A DNA stretch of 8,545 bases from Natrinema soli (GCF_028618695.1 NZ_JAQIVI010000436.1:1-8545); one strand, 5' to 3'; positions 1-5,710 are shown, counted from the first letter of the stretch. A program made the numbers and translations. Notes: generated by a model from the letters alone, not told the origin.

Positions 1-310
1 CGCGTTCCGCCGCGGCCGACAGCGCGAGCGCCGTCTTGCCACAGCCCGTCGGTCCGATCAGGTGGACCGGCTGGTCCGCCTCGAGCCAGCCGTCGATCCG
101 ATCGCGCAGCGATCTGACCGCGTCGGTCTCGACGAACGGTTCGGGGACGACCGTTTCGGGATCGGAGAGGGGGCTGTCGCCGTTTCGTTCGCCTGCGTTC
201 GATGCCGTTCGCGCGAGCTCTTTCTTCGCTCTGCGACCGTTCTTCTGCTCGCGGCTGGCCGTGATCTTCTTGCCACGGACCGTGCGCTTGCGCGAAGTGT
301 CGTCGGCCAT
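1..310 (-). CDS. gvpN: Gas vesicle protein GvpN, AAA-type ATPase, N-terminal part (truncated by window edge)
   Basis: Only the first 103 codons are present; the gene continues beyond position 1. The protein begins MADDTSRKRTVRGKKI. It has a basic, low-complexity N-terminal stretch of about 45 residues, then a P-loop, GPTGCGKT, at residues 86-93, preceded by a hydrophobic strand (VHLI). GvpN proteins are MoxR-like AAA ATPases that help vesicles enlarge but are not part of the minimal set needed to make them. The basic N-terminal extension with the KRTVRGKKI motif before the ATPase domain fits haloarchaeal GvpN. The ATG at 310 lies 6 bases after the gvpA stop codon, so the two are surely co-transcribed. 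There is no strong ribosome binding site; translation may be coupled to gvpA. gvpO would be expected next, outside the window. Identification rests on the P-loop, N-terminal style and position after gvpA. Confidence 0.93.
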   Translation of the reverse strand, partial: MADDTSRKRTVRGKKITASREQKNGRRAKKELARTASNAGERNGDSPLSDPETVVPEPFVETDAVRSLRDRIDGWLEADQPVHLIGPTGCGKTALALSAAAER

Positions 311-316
311 GGGGAG

Positions 317-595
317 TTATTCGGTCGATTTCGGCGACGACTCGGGGCGGGGTTCGACCTCGAGTTCCTCGAGTTCGTCGAGGTCGCCCTCCGCCGTGGC
401 CTGCTCAATTTTTGCGATCTCCTCCGCGTAGTGCAGGAAGGTGTCGACCGAGGCGACCACGACGCGGGCCTCGACCGTGAGCAATTCGATCCCGACGACC
501 GAGATGCGCGCCCAGACGTCGATGACGACGCCCTTGTCGAGGACGCGGTCGAGTACTTCTGCCAGACTCGAGGAATCGGGTGTTCGTTGGGACAT
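317..595 (-). CDS. gvpA: Gas vesicle major structural protein GvpA
   Basis: Ninety-two residues. The core, residues about 10-65, is the hallmark GvpA sequence: [20 protein letters not shown], then [20 protein letters not shown] and [18 protein letters not shown]. It has the helix-strand-strand-helix layout of the protein that polymerises into the ribbed, gas-permeable vesicle wall. I chose the ATG at 595 because MSQ...[17 protein letters not shown] matches the usual N-terminus. An in-frame start 14 codons upstream (637) would add a non-conserved segment that runs through the inverted repeat of the control region. No clear Shine-Dalgarno site precedes the ATG. After the conserved core there is an acidic tail of about 25 residues, making the protein longer than the roughly 76 residues of the Halobacterium protein. 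No gvpC separates it from gvpN. Family recognition is certain. Confidence 0.97.
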   Translation of the reverse strand: MSQRTPDSSSLAEVLDRVLDKGVVIDVWARISVVGIELLTVEARVVVASVDTFLHYAEEIAKIEQATAEGDLDELEELEVEPRPESSPKSTE

Positions 596-627
596 AACAC
601 TTTTCGTTTGAGGGCCGTCTCGTAACA

Positions 628-652
628 CGACTTGCACTGCGACTGCAAGTCG
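628..652. promoter_or_regulatory. Perfect 9-base inverted repeat, candidate operator upstream of gvpA
   Basis: The left arm CGACTTGCA (628-636) and right arm TGCAAGTCG (644-652) are exact reverse complements separated by 7 bases. The repeat ends 33 bases before the gvpA ATG. If the TATA-like element at 654-660 (minus) is real, transcription would start near 631 and the repeat would lie across the core promoter between TATA and start, a classic repressor position. It does not resemble the GvpE activation half-sites known upstream of the BRE in other haloarchaea. It could instead form a hairpin in a longer leader RNA. The repeat is seen directly; its role is inferred. Confidence 0.55.
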
Positions 653-662
653 CCCTATACTG
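653..662 (-). promoter_or_regulatory. Possible TATA element for gvpA
   Basis: The minus strand reads CCAGTATAGGG here, about 60 bases upstream of the gvpA ATG. It is the most TATA-like stretch in the 100 bases upstream of gvpA. The preceding bases are not a convincing BRE, so this is a weak call. A competing weak candidate, TGTTACGAG at 625-617 (minus), would give an almost leaderless transcript. Confidence 0.3.
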
Positions 663-961
663 GCTACCGCTCACCGGTGTCGCACGTCGGCGAGCTGATA
701 CCACAGGTTGCGATTGCAAGCACCACGATAACCCGCCGCGGAGCCGAACCGTCCGTGACGATACTCGAGTGCTCGACACGGCGCACAGCGGCCGCGAGGA
801 GCACAGCTATCGCAGCCCCATGTCATCTATCTATCCCATCACCGGCCGAGCCGACGGAGTACGCGTACGACTATCGACCCGTCGGTCTCGGCGACAGGTT
901 CGTCGCGGGCAACGACGATTGGGGCCGAGTCAGCGACGAGACACCGATATGACCAGTCAAC

Positions 962-968
962 GAGTGAT
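962..968 (+). promoter_or_regulatory. Ribosome binding site of gvpF
   Basis: GAGTGAT partly matches the haloarchaeal Shine-Dalgarno consensus GGAGGTGAT and ends 6 bases before the ATG at 975. It supports this start, which also gives the conserved N-terminus NNRYVYGVV. Confidence 0.45.
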
Positions 969-974
969 CTACCG

Positions 975-1598
975 ATGAATAACCGGTACGTCTACGGCGT
1001 CGTCGAGTCGGATACCATCGAGTTCGAGACTGACGCGGTCGCCGGTGCCGACCGCGTCTACACGATCTCACACCGGCGACTCGGTGCCGTCGTCTCGGAT
1101 ATCGACACGACCGATCCCGAGGAGACGGACGAGGACGCCCAGATCCACGACGACGTCCTCCGGGAGATCATGGAGTACGACGGCGGAACGACCGTCGTAC
1201 CCATGCAGTTCGGGATGGCCTTCGAGAGCGATCGAGCGCTGAAGAACGTCCTTCGCGGGGCGCGACCGGCGTTCCGACGCGCGATGAACGATATCGAGGG
1301 TAAAATCGAACTCGGGCTCAAACTCGTCCGCGAGGAAGACGCCGACGTCGATCGCGAGGAGATCGAGACGGCGGTCGCCGACCGCCTCGACCCCATCGCC
1401 GCACAGTCCGTCGAGAACGACCTGTTCAGCGACCGGCTCATCCTGAACCGCTCGTATCTCGTCGAGGAGGACGAGCGCGAGGCGTTCGACGATGCGATCG
1501 CCGACTTCGAGAACGACCACGACGAACTCATGGTCCAGTACACGGGGCCGTTCGCACCCTACAGCTTCGTCGACGTGAAAATCGGAGCCAAACAGTAA
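975..1598 (+). CDS. gvpF: Gas vesicle protein GvpF (GvpL/GvpF family)
   Basis: A 207-residue protein of the GvpL/GvpF family, close to the usual length for haloarchaeal GvpF. The N-terminus MNNRYVYGVVES, the block LGAVVSDIDTTDPEETDED near residues 36-54, TVVPMQFGMAF at 73-83, FSDRLILNRSYLV at 151-163 and GPFAPYSFV at 191-199 are all typical of haloarchaeal GvpF. GvpF is a minor wall-associated or assembly protein. In Halobacterium it is known to contact GvpA and other accessory proteins, and is thought to keep GvpA monomers from aggregating before assembly. It is the first gene of the plus-strand gvp operon; gvpG follows after 2 bases. It shares the family with gvpL at the other end of the operon, the two being ancient paralogues with different lengths. 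Confidence 0.97.
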   Translation: MNNRYVYGVVESDTIEFETDAVAGADRVYTISHRRLGAVVSDIDTTDPEETDEDAQIHDDVLREIMEYDGGTTVVPMQFGMAFESDRALKNVLRGARPAFRRAMNDIEGKIELGLKLVREEDADVDREEIETAVADRLDPIAAQSVENDLFSDRLILNRSYLVEEDEREAFDDAIADFENDHDELMVQYTGPFAPYSFVDVKIGAKQ

Positions 1599-1600
1599 CC

Positions 1601-1855
1601 ATGTTCATCCTCGACGACCTCCTGTTCCGGCCGTTCGTCGGCATCATCGACGCGCTCCACACGATCGCGCTCGACGAGATGTACGACGTGGAGGCCCTCG
1701 AGGCTGAACTCAAAGAGAACCAACTCTTGTACGAACTGGGCGAGCGCTCCGAGGCGGAGTATCGACGCCGCAAGGACGAACTCGAGGCGGAGCTCGAGAC
1801 CGCCCGCGAGGTTCACGAGCGGCTCTCGAGCGGCCGCGTGGAGGTGAAAAAATGA
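1601..1855 (+). CDS. gvpG: Gas vesicle protein GvpG
   Basis: An 84-residue protein, the usual GvpG length. The start MFILDDLLFRPFVGIIDALH, the block LDEMYDVEALEAELKENQLL and YELGERSEAEYRRRKDELEA are characteristic. The N-terminal third is hydrophobic and amphipathic; the rest is a charged helix likely to form a coiled coil, ending in a basic EVKK. GvpG is one of the accessory proteins required for vesicle formation in Halobacterium and is thought to act in the early assembly complex with GvpF and GvpL. It starts 2 bases after the gvpF stop and overlaps gvpH by ATGA. Translation of the next gene is helped by a perfect GGAGGTGA inside its last codons. Confidence 0.97.
   Translation: MFILDDLLFRPFVGIIDALHTIALDEMYDVEALEAELKENQLLYELGERSEAEYRRRKDELEAELETAREVHERLSSGRVEVKK
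1840..1847 (+). promoter_or_regulatory. Perfect Shine-Dalgarno GGAGGTGA for gvpH
   Basis: GGAGGTGA ends 4 bases before the gvpH ATG at 1852 and lies within the 3' end of gvpG. It fixes the gvpH start and shows that the ATGA overlap is a real coupled junction. Confidence 0.8.
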
Positions 1856-2466
1856 GCGACAGTTCCCCGAACGACGACCGCGACGAATCGCCCGACGACG
1901 ATCGATCCGACGAGCATCAGACCGACGAGAGTCAGACCGACGAGAGTCAGGTCGACGAGAGCGAACACTGGCTTTCGAGCCTGCTGTCCGCTCTCGAATC
2001 GCTCGACGACGGCCCGACGTCGCGTTCGGGCCGTCGGCGCGGCGATCGGACGACGTTCGATTACGATATTTCGATCCGATCCGGCGACGATCTCTCGGCG
2101 GACGACTCGCCGCTCGGTCAGAATCCGTTCGGCGACGAGAGAGGCGGTCGAGCCCGCGATCGATCGCGAAAGCGCCGCATCCGATCATCGGGTCCCTCGA
2201 GCGATCACCACGTGGCGACCCGGACGCACGAGGACGAACTACTCGTCACGGCGGACGTCGCCGGAGCCGATCCGGACGACATAACGGTGGGCTTCGACGA
2301 CTCGACGCTGGTCATCGGCGTCGACGAACGCGAAGTCGATCGCATCGAGATCCCCTGGCCCAAGACGGAGTCCCGGGCGACGATCAAGAACGGGGTGCTG
2401 ACCGTCCAGATCAGGCCGGAGACGACGGAGCGGACGGACACCGAAGAGACGGAGGGTACCGAATGA
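1852..2466 (+). CDS. gvpH: Gas vesicle protein GvpH, Hsp20-like
   Basis: A 204-residue protein. Residues about 1-40 are very acidic and contain three tandem five-residue repeats (QTDES, QTDES, QVDES, residues 23-37). A short hydrophobic helix, HWLSSLLSALESLDD, follows at 39-53, then an Arg-rich linker to about residue 115. Residues about 119-190 form a small heat-shock (Hsp20/alpha-crystallin) domain: ATRTHEDELLVTADVAGADP, the DDITVGFDDSTLVIGV strand pair, and RATIKNGVLTVQIRPE with an I-R-P tail. GvpH is an accessory, chaperone-like protein that is not essential for vesicle formation in Halobacterium. It sits between gvpG and the unrecognised 313-residue gene, with 4-base overlaps on both sides. 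The N-terminal half is poorly conserved in the family, so identification rests on the Hsp20 domain and gene order. Confidence 0.92.
   Translation: MSDSSPNDDRDESPDDDRSDEHQTDESQTDESQVDESEHWLSSLLSALESLDDGPTSRSGRRRGDRTTFDYDISIRSGDDLSADDSPLGQNPFGDERGGRARDRSRKRRIRSSGPSSDHHVATRTHEDELLVTADVAGADPDDITVGFDDSTLVIGVDEREVDRIEIPWPKTESRATIKNGVLTVQIRPETTERTDTEETEGTE
1918..1962 (+). repeat. Three tandem 15-base repeats inside gvpH
   Basis: CAGACCGACGAGAGT occurs exactly twice in a row (1918-1932, 1933-1947) and a third copy (1948-1962) differs at three positions. The repeats encode QTDES, QTDES and QVDES in the acidic N-terminal tail. The first two units being identical at DNA level suggests recent slippage or duplication. 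Confidence 0.85.
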
Positions 2467-3404
2467 GCGACGCCGAGTCCGAGGAGACGTTCGACGCGCT
2501 ACTCGAGGACGCGACGGAAAGTCTCCAACGACTCGAGGAGACGCTTGGCGAGAGCGAGGCGATAGACGAACTCGACGGCGACACCCTCGAGACGGTCGTC
2601 GGCGACCTCGACAACCTCGTGCGGGTCGCCGAGGAAGTCGGCGAGCTGCTCGAGGCGATGGACCTCAGCGACCTGCCGGAGGCGGTCGACGGGGACGAGC
2701 TCCTCAACGCCATCGAACTCGGCGAGATTCCCGACGTACTGGCGAACGAGGACGACGGCGTGAGCGAACTCGTCGACTTCACGGAGCTGTTCGACGCGAT
2801 CAACCTGTTGAACGCCTGGAACGCGGCGGATCTGACCGACCTCTGGGAGAATAAACGCGAACTCGACGACGCCCTCGACGAGCTCGAGGACGGCGACGAT
2901 GCCGGGATGGTCGAAGACGCCGTGTCGGACGTCGCCGACGACGACGATCAACTGATCGGCGATGACGACGATGATGGACAGCTGATCGGGGATGACGACG
3001 ACGACCTCATCGAGACGGACATGGATTCGACGACCGCGGCGAAGGAGGCGCTGGGCGATATCAACGTCGCGGAGGACCCGGAGGCGTACCAGGCGGCGAT
3101 CCAGCAGCAGGCGATGGAAGGCATCGACGCCTTCCGGACGGCGCTGCTCGAGACGCACGAGAAGTTCGAGAAGCTCTACGAGTTCAACCGCGAGAAGATG
3201 CGCCGGCAGGACACGAGTACGAACTCGCGAAATCCGACGGCGGCGTCGACGATTTCGACCGATCGACTGGACCTGGGCAGCGGGGCGCGCTACTCGACGG
3301 TGCCACAGGCGGTCAAACTCTCGACCGCACCGACGCGGAAACGGATCTACGGCCGCCGGTTCGAACTCGAGCGGGAACGACAACGGAGGACGAACAATGA
3401 GTGA
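2463..3404 (+). CDS. Unrecognised acidic protein in the gvpI position of the gas vesicle operon
   Basis: I do not recognise this 313-residue protein. It is certainly a gene: it overlaps gvpH by ATGA, has GGAGG at 2451-2455 seven bases before its ATG, and has haloarchaeal acidic composition. Residues 1-150 are predicted mostly helical and rich in Asp, Glu and Leu, with a Trp-containing segment AINLLNAWNAADLTDLWENK at 112-131. Residues 155-192 are an Asp-rich linker with two copies of QLIGDDDDD (173-181, 183-191). Residues 199-248 look like a long helix or coiled coil, ending in Lys/Arg. Residues 249-282 are Ser/Thr-rich and probably disordered. The last 30 residues are strongly basic, including STAPTRKRIYGRRFELERER. 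No signal peptide or membrane segment is visible. In Halobacterium this slot holds GvpI, a much smaller basic protein; whether the basic tail is a GvpI remnant is an open inference. A role in vesicle assembly or in regulating it is suggested only by position. Confidence 0.9.
   Translation: MSDAESEETFDALLEDATESLQRLEETLGESEAIDELDGDTLETVVGDLDNLVRVAEEVGELLEAMDLSDLPEAVDGDELLNAIELGEIPDVLANEDDGVSELVDFTELFDAINLLNAWNAADLTDLWENKRELDDALDELEDGDDAGMVEDAVSDVADDDDQLIGDDDDDGQLIGDDDDDLIETDMDSTTAAKEALGDINVAEDPEAYQAAIQQQAMEGIDAFRTALLETHEKFEKLYEFNREKMRRQDTSTNSRNPTAASTISTDRLDLGSGARYSTVPQAVKLSTAPTRKRIYGRRFELERERQRRTNNE
2936..3011 (+). repeat. Asp-codon repeat tract encoding two QLIGDDDDD units
   Basis: Runs of GAC/GAT codons flank two copies of a CA(A/G)CTGATCGG(C/G)GATGACGACGA-type unit, at about 2946-2968 and 2979-3000. 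They encode an Asp-rich linker in the 313-residue protein. The units are near-identical at DNA level, which points to duplication of one module. Confidence 0.75.
3385..3389 (+). promoter_or_regulatory. GGAGG ribosome binding site before the 3397 ATG
   Basis: GGAGG lies 7 bases before the ATG at 3397, which opens a 33-codon frame overlapping the stop of the 313-residue gene. It is as good as the sites used by confirmed gvp genes in this operon. Confidence 0.5.
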
Positions 3405-3498
3405 CTCACTACTGCGGCGACCGAACGGCTGTGAGGTGAGGACGACTGACTACGGCCCCGAACGGAGCGACGCCGGAGGTGAGTGCCGTGGTCGATGA
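3397..3498 (+). CDS. Possible 33-residue small protein or leader peptide between the gvpI-slot gene and gvpJ
   Basis: This short frame begins MSDSLLRRPNGCEVRTTDYG and ends ECRGR. It has a well-spaced GGAGG upstream, overlaps the preceding gene by 8 bases, and overlaps the gvpJ start at 3488 by 11 bases. It therefore bridges the only sizeable gap (83 bases) in an otherwise gapless operon, and ribosomes reading it would end on the gvpJ start. This suggests translational coupling or a small protein. Against it, the sequence is basic and contains two cysteines, unlike the neighbouring genes, and I recognise no family. It could be a decayed remnant of a former gene in this slot. Confidence 0.35.
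   Translation: MSDSLLRRPNGCEVRTTDYGPERSDAGGECRGR
3475..3482 (+). promoter_or_regulatory. Perfect Shine-Dalgarno GGAGGTGA deciding the gvpJ start
   Basis: GGAGGTGA ends 5 bases before the GTG at 3488. The upstream in-frame GTG at 3479 lies inside this site and so cannot be the start it serves. The choice of 3488 gives an N-terminus of similar length to known GvpJ. Confidence 0.75.
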
Positions 3499-4084
3499 GT
3501 TCCAGCCCAGTCGGCAGCAGGCCGACCTCGCCGAAGTCGTCGAGATGCTCCTGGATAAGGGGATCGTCATCAACGCCGACATCGCCGTCTCGATCGGCGA
3601 TACCCAGCTGCTCGGCGTGCAGGTCCGGGCCGCGATCGCCTCCTTCGAGACCGCGGCGAAGTACGGCCTCGAGTTCCCCGAGGGGACGGACATGCGCCGC
3701 GTCGCCGAGGCGGTCGACGACCCCGAACTCGCGGAGATGGACCGGCCGAATCCGGTGATCGATCCGACTCGAGGCGTCAACGTCACCGCCGACGAAGACG
3801 ACGGTGACGGCGAATCGAATGCCGACAGCGGCGACCGAAACGCGGACGGCGGCGAGTCGACCGAGAGCGACGTCGCCGCCAGCGACGAAGAGCTGGTGAG
3901 CGAACGCCTCGGGGCCAGACCGAACCCCGACAGACCGACCAGCGGTGGATTCGACCTGCTCAGCGACGACTCGACGGACGACGGCGAATCCGAAACGGAA
4001 TCGGCAGCCGACGGATCCGAAACTGACGGCTCCGAGGGCGATGAGGCCACCCCAGAAGCGGAGCCGGAGGGTGACGGATCATGA
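3488..4084 (+). CDS. gvpJ: Gas vesicle protein GvpJ (GvpA-like minor protein) with long acidic tail
   Basis: With the GTG start at 3488 the protein has 198 residues. The GvpA-family core at residues 12-66 reads [40 protein letters not shown] and [18 protein letters not shown]. The last two blocks are typical of GvpJ and distinguish it from GvpA. GvpJ is a minor, essential protein with the GvpA fold, thought to take part in nucleating or shaping the vesicle. The rest, residues 95-198, is an Asp/Glu/Ser/Gly-rich tail, almost certainly disordered, that contains [11 protein letters not shown] at 155-165. Halobacterium GvpJ is about 114 residues and also has a shorter acidic tail with a related PLSDDS motif, so the tail is expanded here. 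The gene overlaps gvpK by ATGA. Confidence 0.95.
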   Translation: MVDEFQPSRQQADLAEVVEMLLDKGIVINADIAVSIGDTQLLGVQVRAAIASFETAAKYGLEFPEGTDMRRVAEAVDDPELAEMDRPNPVIDPTRGVNVTADEDDGDGESNADSGDRNADGGESTESDVAASDEELVSERLGARPNPDRPTSGGFDLLSDDSTDDGESETESAADGSETDGSEGDEATPEAEPEGDGS

Positions 4085-4425
4085 CGTCGATCGACGTCGG
4101 CGACGGCGAGGACGCGCGACAGGGGCTCGTCACCCTGGTCATCACCGTCGTCGAAATCCTGATCGACGCCCTCGAGCGCGAGGCGGTCCGCCGAATGGAG
4201 GGGGGAAACCTCTCGGACGAGGAGATCGAACGCCTCGGAAGCCAGCTCGCGACGATCGAGGCCGAAATCGAACAGCTCAAAGCCGACGAGGAGATCGAGG
4301 ACGGCGTCGACGATCTCCGGGGCGATCTGGACGGGCTGGTCAACGACGCGATCGAACAGCTTCACGGCGAGCCGACAGCTACGCAGAAACCGGGTTACTC
4401 CGTGTTCGGAGGTGAGGGCGAATGA
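4081..4425 (+). CDS. gvpK: Gas vesicle protein GvpK
   Basis: A 114-residue GvpK, near the family's usual length. The start [20 protein letters not shown], the segment [20 protein letters not shown] and [20 protein letters not shown] are typical, followed by a charged coiled-coil-like helix and a [15 protein letters not shown] block at about 80-94. GvpK is one of the accessory proteins essential for vesicle formation in Halobacterium; its exact step is not settled. GGAGGGTGA (4066-4074) in the end of gvpJ provides its ribosome binding site. It overlaps gvpJ and gvpL by ATGA. It ends in a Gly/Glu tail that is coded by the bases forming the gvpL ribosome binding site. Confidence 0.97.
   Translation: MTSIDVGDGEDARQGLVTLVITVVEILIDALEREAVRRMEGGNLSDEEIERLGSQLATIEAEIEQLKADEEIEDGVDDLRGDLDGLVNDAIEQLHGEPTATQKPGYSVFGGEGE
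4408..4415 (+). promoter_or_regulatory. Perfect Shine-Dalgarno GGAGGTGA for gvpL
   Basis: GGAGGTGA ends 6 bases before the gvpL ATG at 4422 and lies inside the gvpK coding sequence. It supports the 4422 start although the first 35 residues of GvpL are not conserved. Confidence 0.8.
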
Positions 4426-5390
4426 GCTCCGACGGCGCGAACGACGGTGACGGCGCTGCCGAGAAACTCGAGGCGCTCGACGAGCAGCCGGCCGGCGAGC
4501 ACGCCGAAACGCCGGAAATCGACGAAGGGCGCTACCTGTACTGTCTCGTTCGGGCCGACGAAGACGCCGCCCTCGAGACGACCGGCGTGGACGACGAACC
4601 GGTCTCGATCGTCGCGGAAAACGGAATCGGCGCCGTCGTCCACCCGTGCGACGGTCTCTACGACTCGGCGGACCTCGCACAGATCCGCCGCTGGCTCGTC
4701 CGTCACCAGACGGTCGTCGACGAGGCGGGGCAGGCCTTCGGAACGCCGATCCCGTTCCAGTTCGACACGATTCTGCGCGGCGACGACGCCGCCGTCCGCG
4801 AGTGGCTCCGCGAGGAGTCCGAAACCCTCGAGCGCGCCCTCTCCGGGCTGGCGGACCACTGGGAGTACCGCGTCGAAGTGGTCGAAGTCGATCCGATCAG
4901 CGACGAAGCGCTGATCGAGCGCGACGAACGGCTGCGCGAACTGGACGAGCAGATCGGCGGCTCCGGGGAGGGAACGGCCTTTCTGCTCGAGAAGCAGTTC
5001 GACCAGCGGCTGGCGGAACTCCGAGCCGCGCGACGGGAATCGCTGACCGCCGACCTCGAGGAGCGACTGGCCGCAAAAGCACGGGAAGTCCACGCGCTCG
5101 AGCGATCCCCGAGCGCGAAACTCTCGAACGAGATGGCCGACGGCGAGTCGGAAACGGGCGGGGACTCGAGCGACGGATCGGGCGAGTCAGACGACGGCGA
5201 AACCCTCTGTCGGCTCACGGTGCTGGCCCACGAGGACGACGAGGGAGCCATCGGCTCGATACTCGACGACGTGGCGGCGAACGATGGACTCGAGGTCAGG
5301 TTCACGGGACCGTGGCCGCCGTACACGTTCGCACCGGAACTCGGCGGTGGCGGAAACGCCGCGGACGAGCGGGCGAATCCACAGCCATGA
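4422..5390 (+). CDS. gvpL: Gas vesicle protein GvpL (GvpL/GvpF family)
   Basis: A 322-residue GvpL/GvpF-family protein, longer than the roughly 281 residues of Halobacterium GvpL. An acidic non-conserved leader covers residues 1-35. The family core starts at [13 protein letters not shown] (36-48) and includes GAVVHPC (70-76), [14 protein letters not shown] (107-120) and [11 protein letters not shown] (187-197). A long charged helical region follows at about 155-235, then an Asp/Ser/Gly/Glu linker (239-260), and the closing strand [13 protein letters not shown] plus [11 protein letters not shown] (293-303). GvpL is thought to be a hub that contacts most other accessory Gvp proteins in the assembly complex. 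The gene overlaps gvpK and gvpM by ATGA. The added length lies in the leader and the linker, which look disordered. Confidence 0.96.
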   Translation: MSSDGANDGDGAAEKLEALDEQPAGEHAETPEIDEGRYLYCLVRADEDAALETTGVDDEPVSIVAENGIGAVVHPCDGLYDSADLAQIRRWLVRHQTVVDEAGQAFGTPIPFQFDTILRGDDAAVREWLREESETLERALSGLADHWEYRVEVVEVDPISDEALIERDERLRELDEQIGGSGEGTAFLLEKQFDQRLAELRAARRESLTADLEERLAAKAREVHALERSPSAKLSNEMADGESETGGDSSDGSGESDDGETLCRLTVLAHEDDEGAIGSILDDVAANDGLEVRFTGPWPPYTFAPELGGGGNAADERANPQP

Positions 5391-5710
5391 GACCTCGAAA
5401 GAACGACGATGCGCTCGTCGACGTGCTCGACGTGTTGCTCAGAGACGGTGCGATCCTCCGCGCGGACGTGATCGTCTCCGTCGCGGATATTCCGCTGGTC
5501 GGGATCAAGCTCACGGCGGCCATCGCCGGCATGGAGACGATGACGGAGTACGGCCTCTTCGAGGAGTGGGACGCCAGCCGCCGAACGGCAGCCGTCAGCC
5601 GACGCCAGTACGATCGGTCGGAACTCGACGAGGACCGCCCCGCGTTCGATGAACTCGATGTCGGTCGCTCACACGAGGACGCCGCGGACGGAGACGAATC
5701 GTCGAACTGA
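5387..5710 (+). CDS. gvpM: Gas vesicle protein GvpM (GvpA-like minor protein)
   Basis: A 107-residue protein starting [20 protein letters not shown]. The GvpA-family core covers residues 9-61 and includes ADVIVSVADIPLVGIKLTAA and IAGMETMTEYGLFEEWD, which are typical of GvpM. GvpM is a minor, essential, GvpA-like protein that aggregates easily on its own and is held by GvpF, G, H, J, K or L. The last 45 residues are a charged tail, making it longer than the roughly 84 residues in Halobacterium. The ATG overlaps the gvpL stop as ATGA with no clear Shine-Dalgarno site, so translation probably depends on coupling to gvpL. This is the last gene of the operon. Confidence 0.96.
   Translation: MRPRKNDDALVDVLDVLLRDGAILRADVIVSVADIPLVGIKLTAAIAGMETMTEYGLFEEWDASRRTAAVSRRQYDRSELDEDRPAFDELDVGRSHEDAADGDESSN

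Larger units (their letters stand above)
596..974. promoter_or_regulatory. Divergent gvpA / gvpF intergenic control region
   Basis: This 379-base gap separates the two divergent gas vesicle transcription units and must hold both promoters. The translations across it are rich in Arg, Ser and Pro, unlike the acidic real genes, so I call it noncoding. On the gvpA side lies a 9-base inverted repeat (628-652, listed separately), with a TATA-like GTATAGG on the minus strand at 660-654. A second copy of the half-site, TTGCAAG, occurs at 714-720, inside the imperfect dyad TTGC-gatt-GCAA (708-719). On the gvpF side, GATAT at 946-950 lies about 25-29 bases before the ATG and could be a weak TATA element for a leaderless or short-leader transcript. 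In Halobacterium the gvpD and gvpE regulator genes head the rightward-type operon; none is present here. Confidence 0.7.

Noticed and set aside
632..952. 106-codon plus-strand frame in the gvpA/gvpF spacer
   Set aside because: It starts inside the gvpA-side inverted repeat, has no ribosome binding site, and its composition is unlike the acidic neighbours. The position is needed for two divergent promoters.
2499..3383. 294-codon minus-strand frame antisense to the unknown gene
   Set aside because: Its Val/Leu/Arg/Glu pattern mirrors the Asp/Glu codons of the plus-strand gene. No start signal and no gene context.
3479..3487. GTG at 3479 as the gvpJ start
   Set aside because: It lies within the GGAGGTGA site that is ideally spaced for the GTG at 3488.
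2992..3498. 168-codon very basic frame overlapping the unknown gene, considered as a hidden GvpI because GvpI is basic
   Set aside because: Arg/Ser-rich frames are the normal shadow of acidic GC-rich genes. It starts in the Asp-codon repeat with no ribosome binding site. Only its last 33 codons, with their own start site, are worth keeping.
3409..4680. 423-codon minus-strand frame antisense to gvpJ, gvpK and gvpL
   Set aside because: It is a GC-rich shadow frame, Arg/Ser/Pro-rich, covering three certain genes on the other strand.
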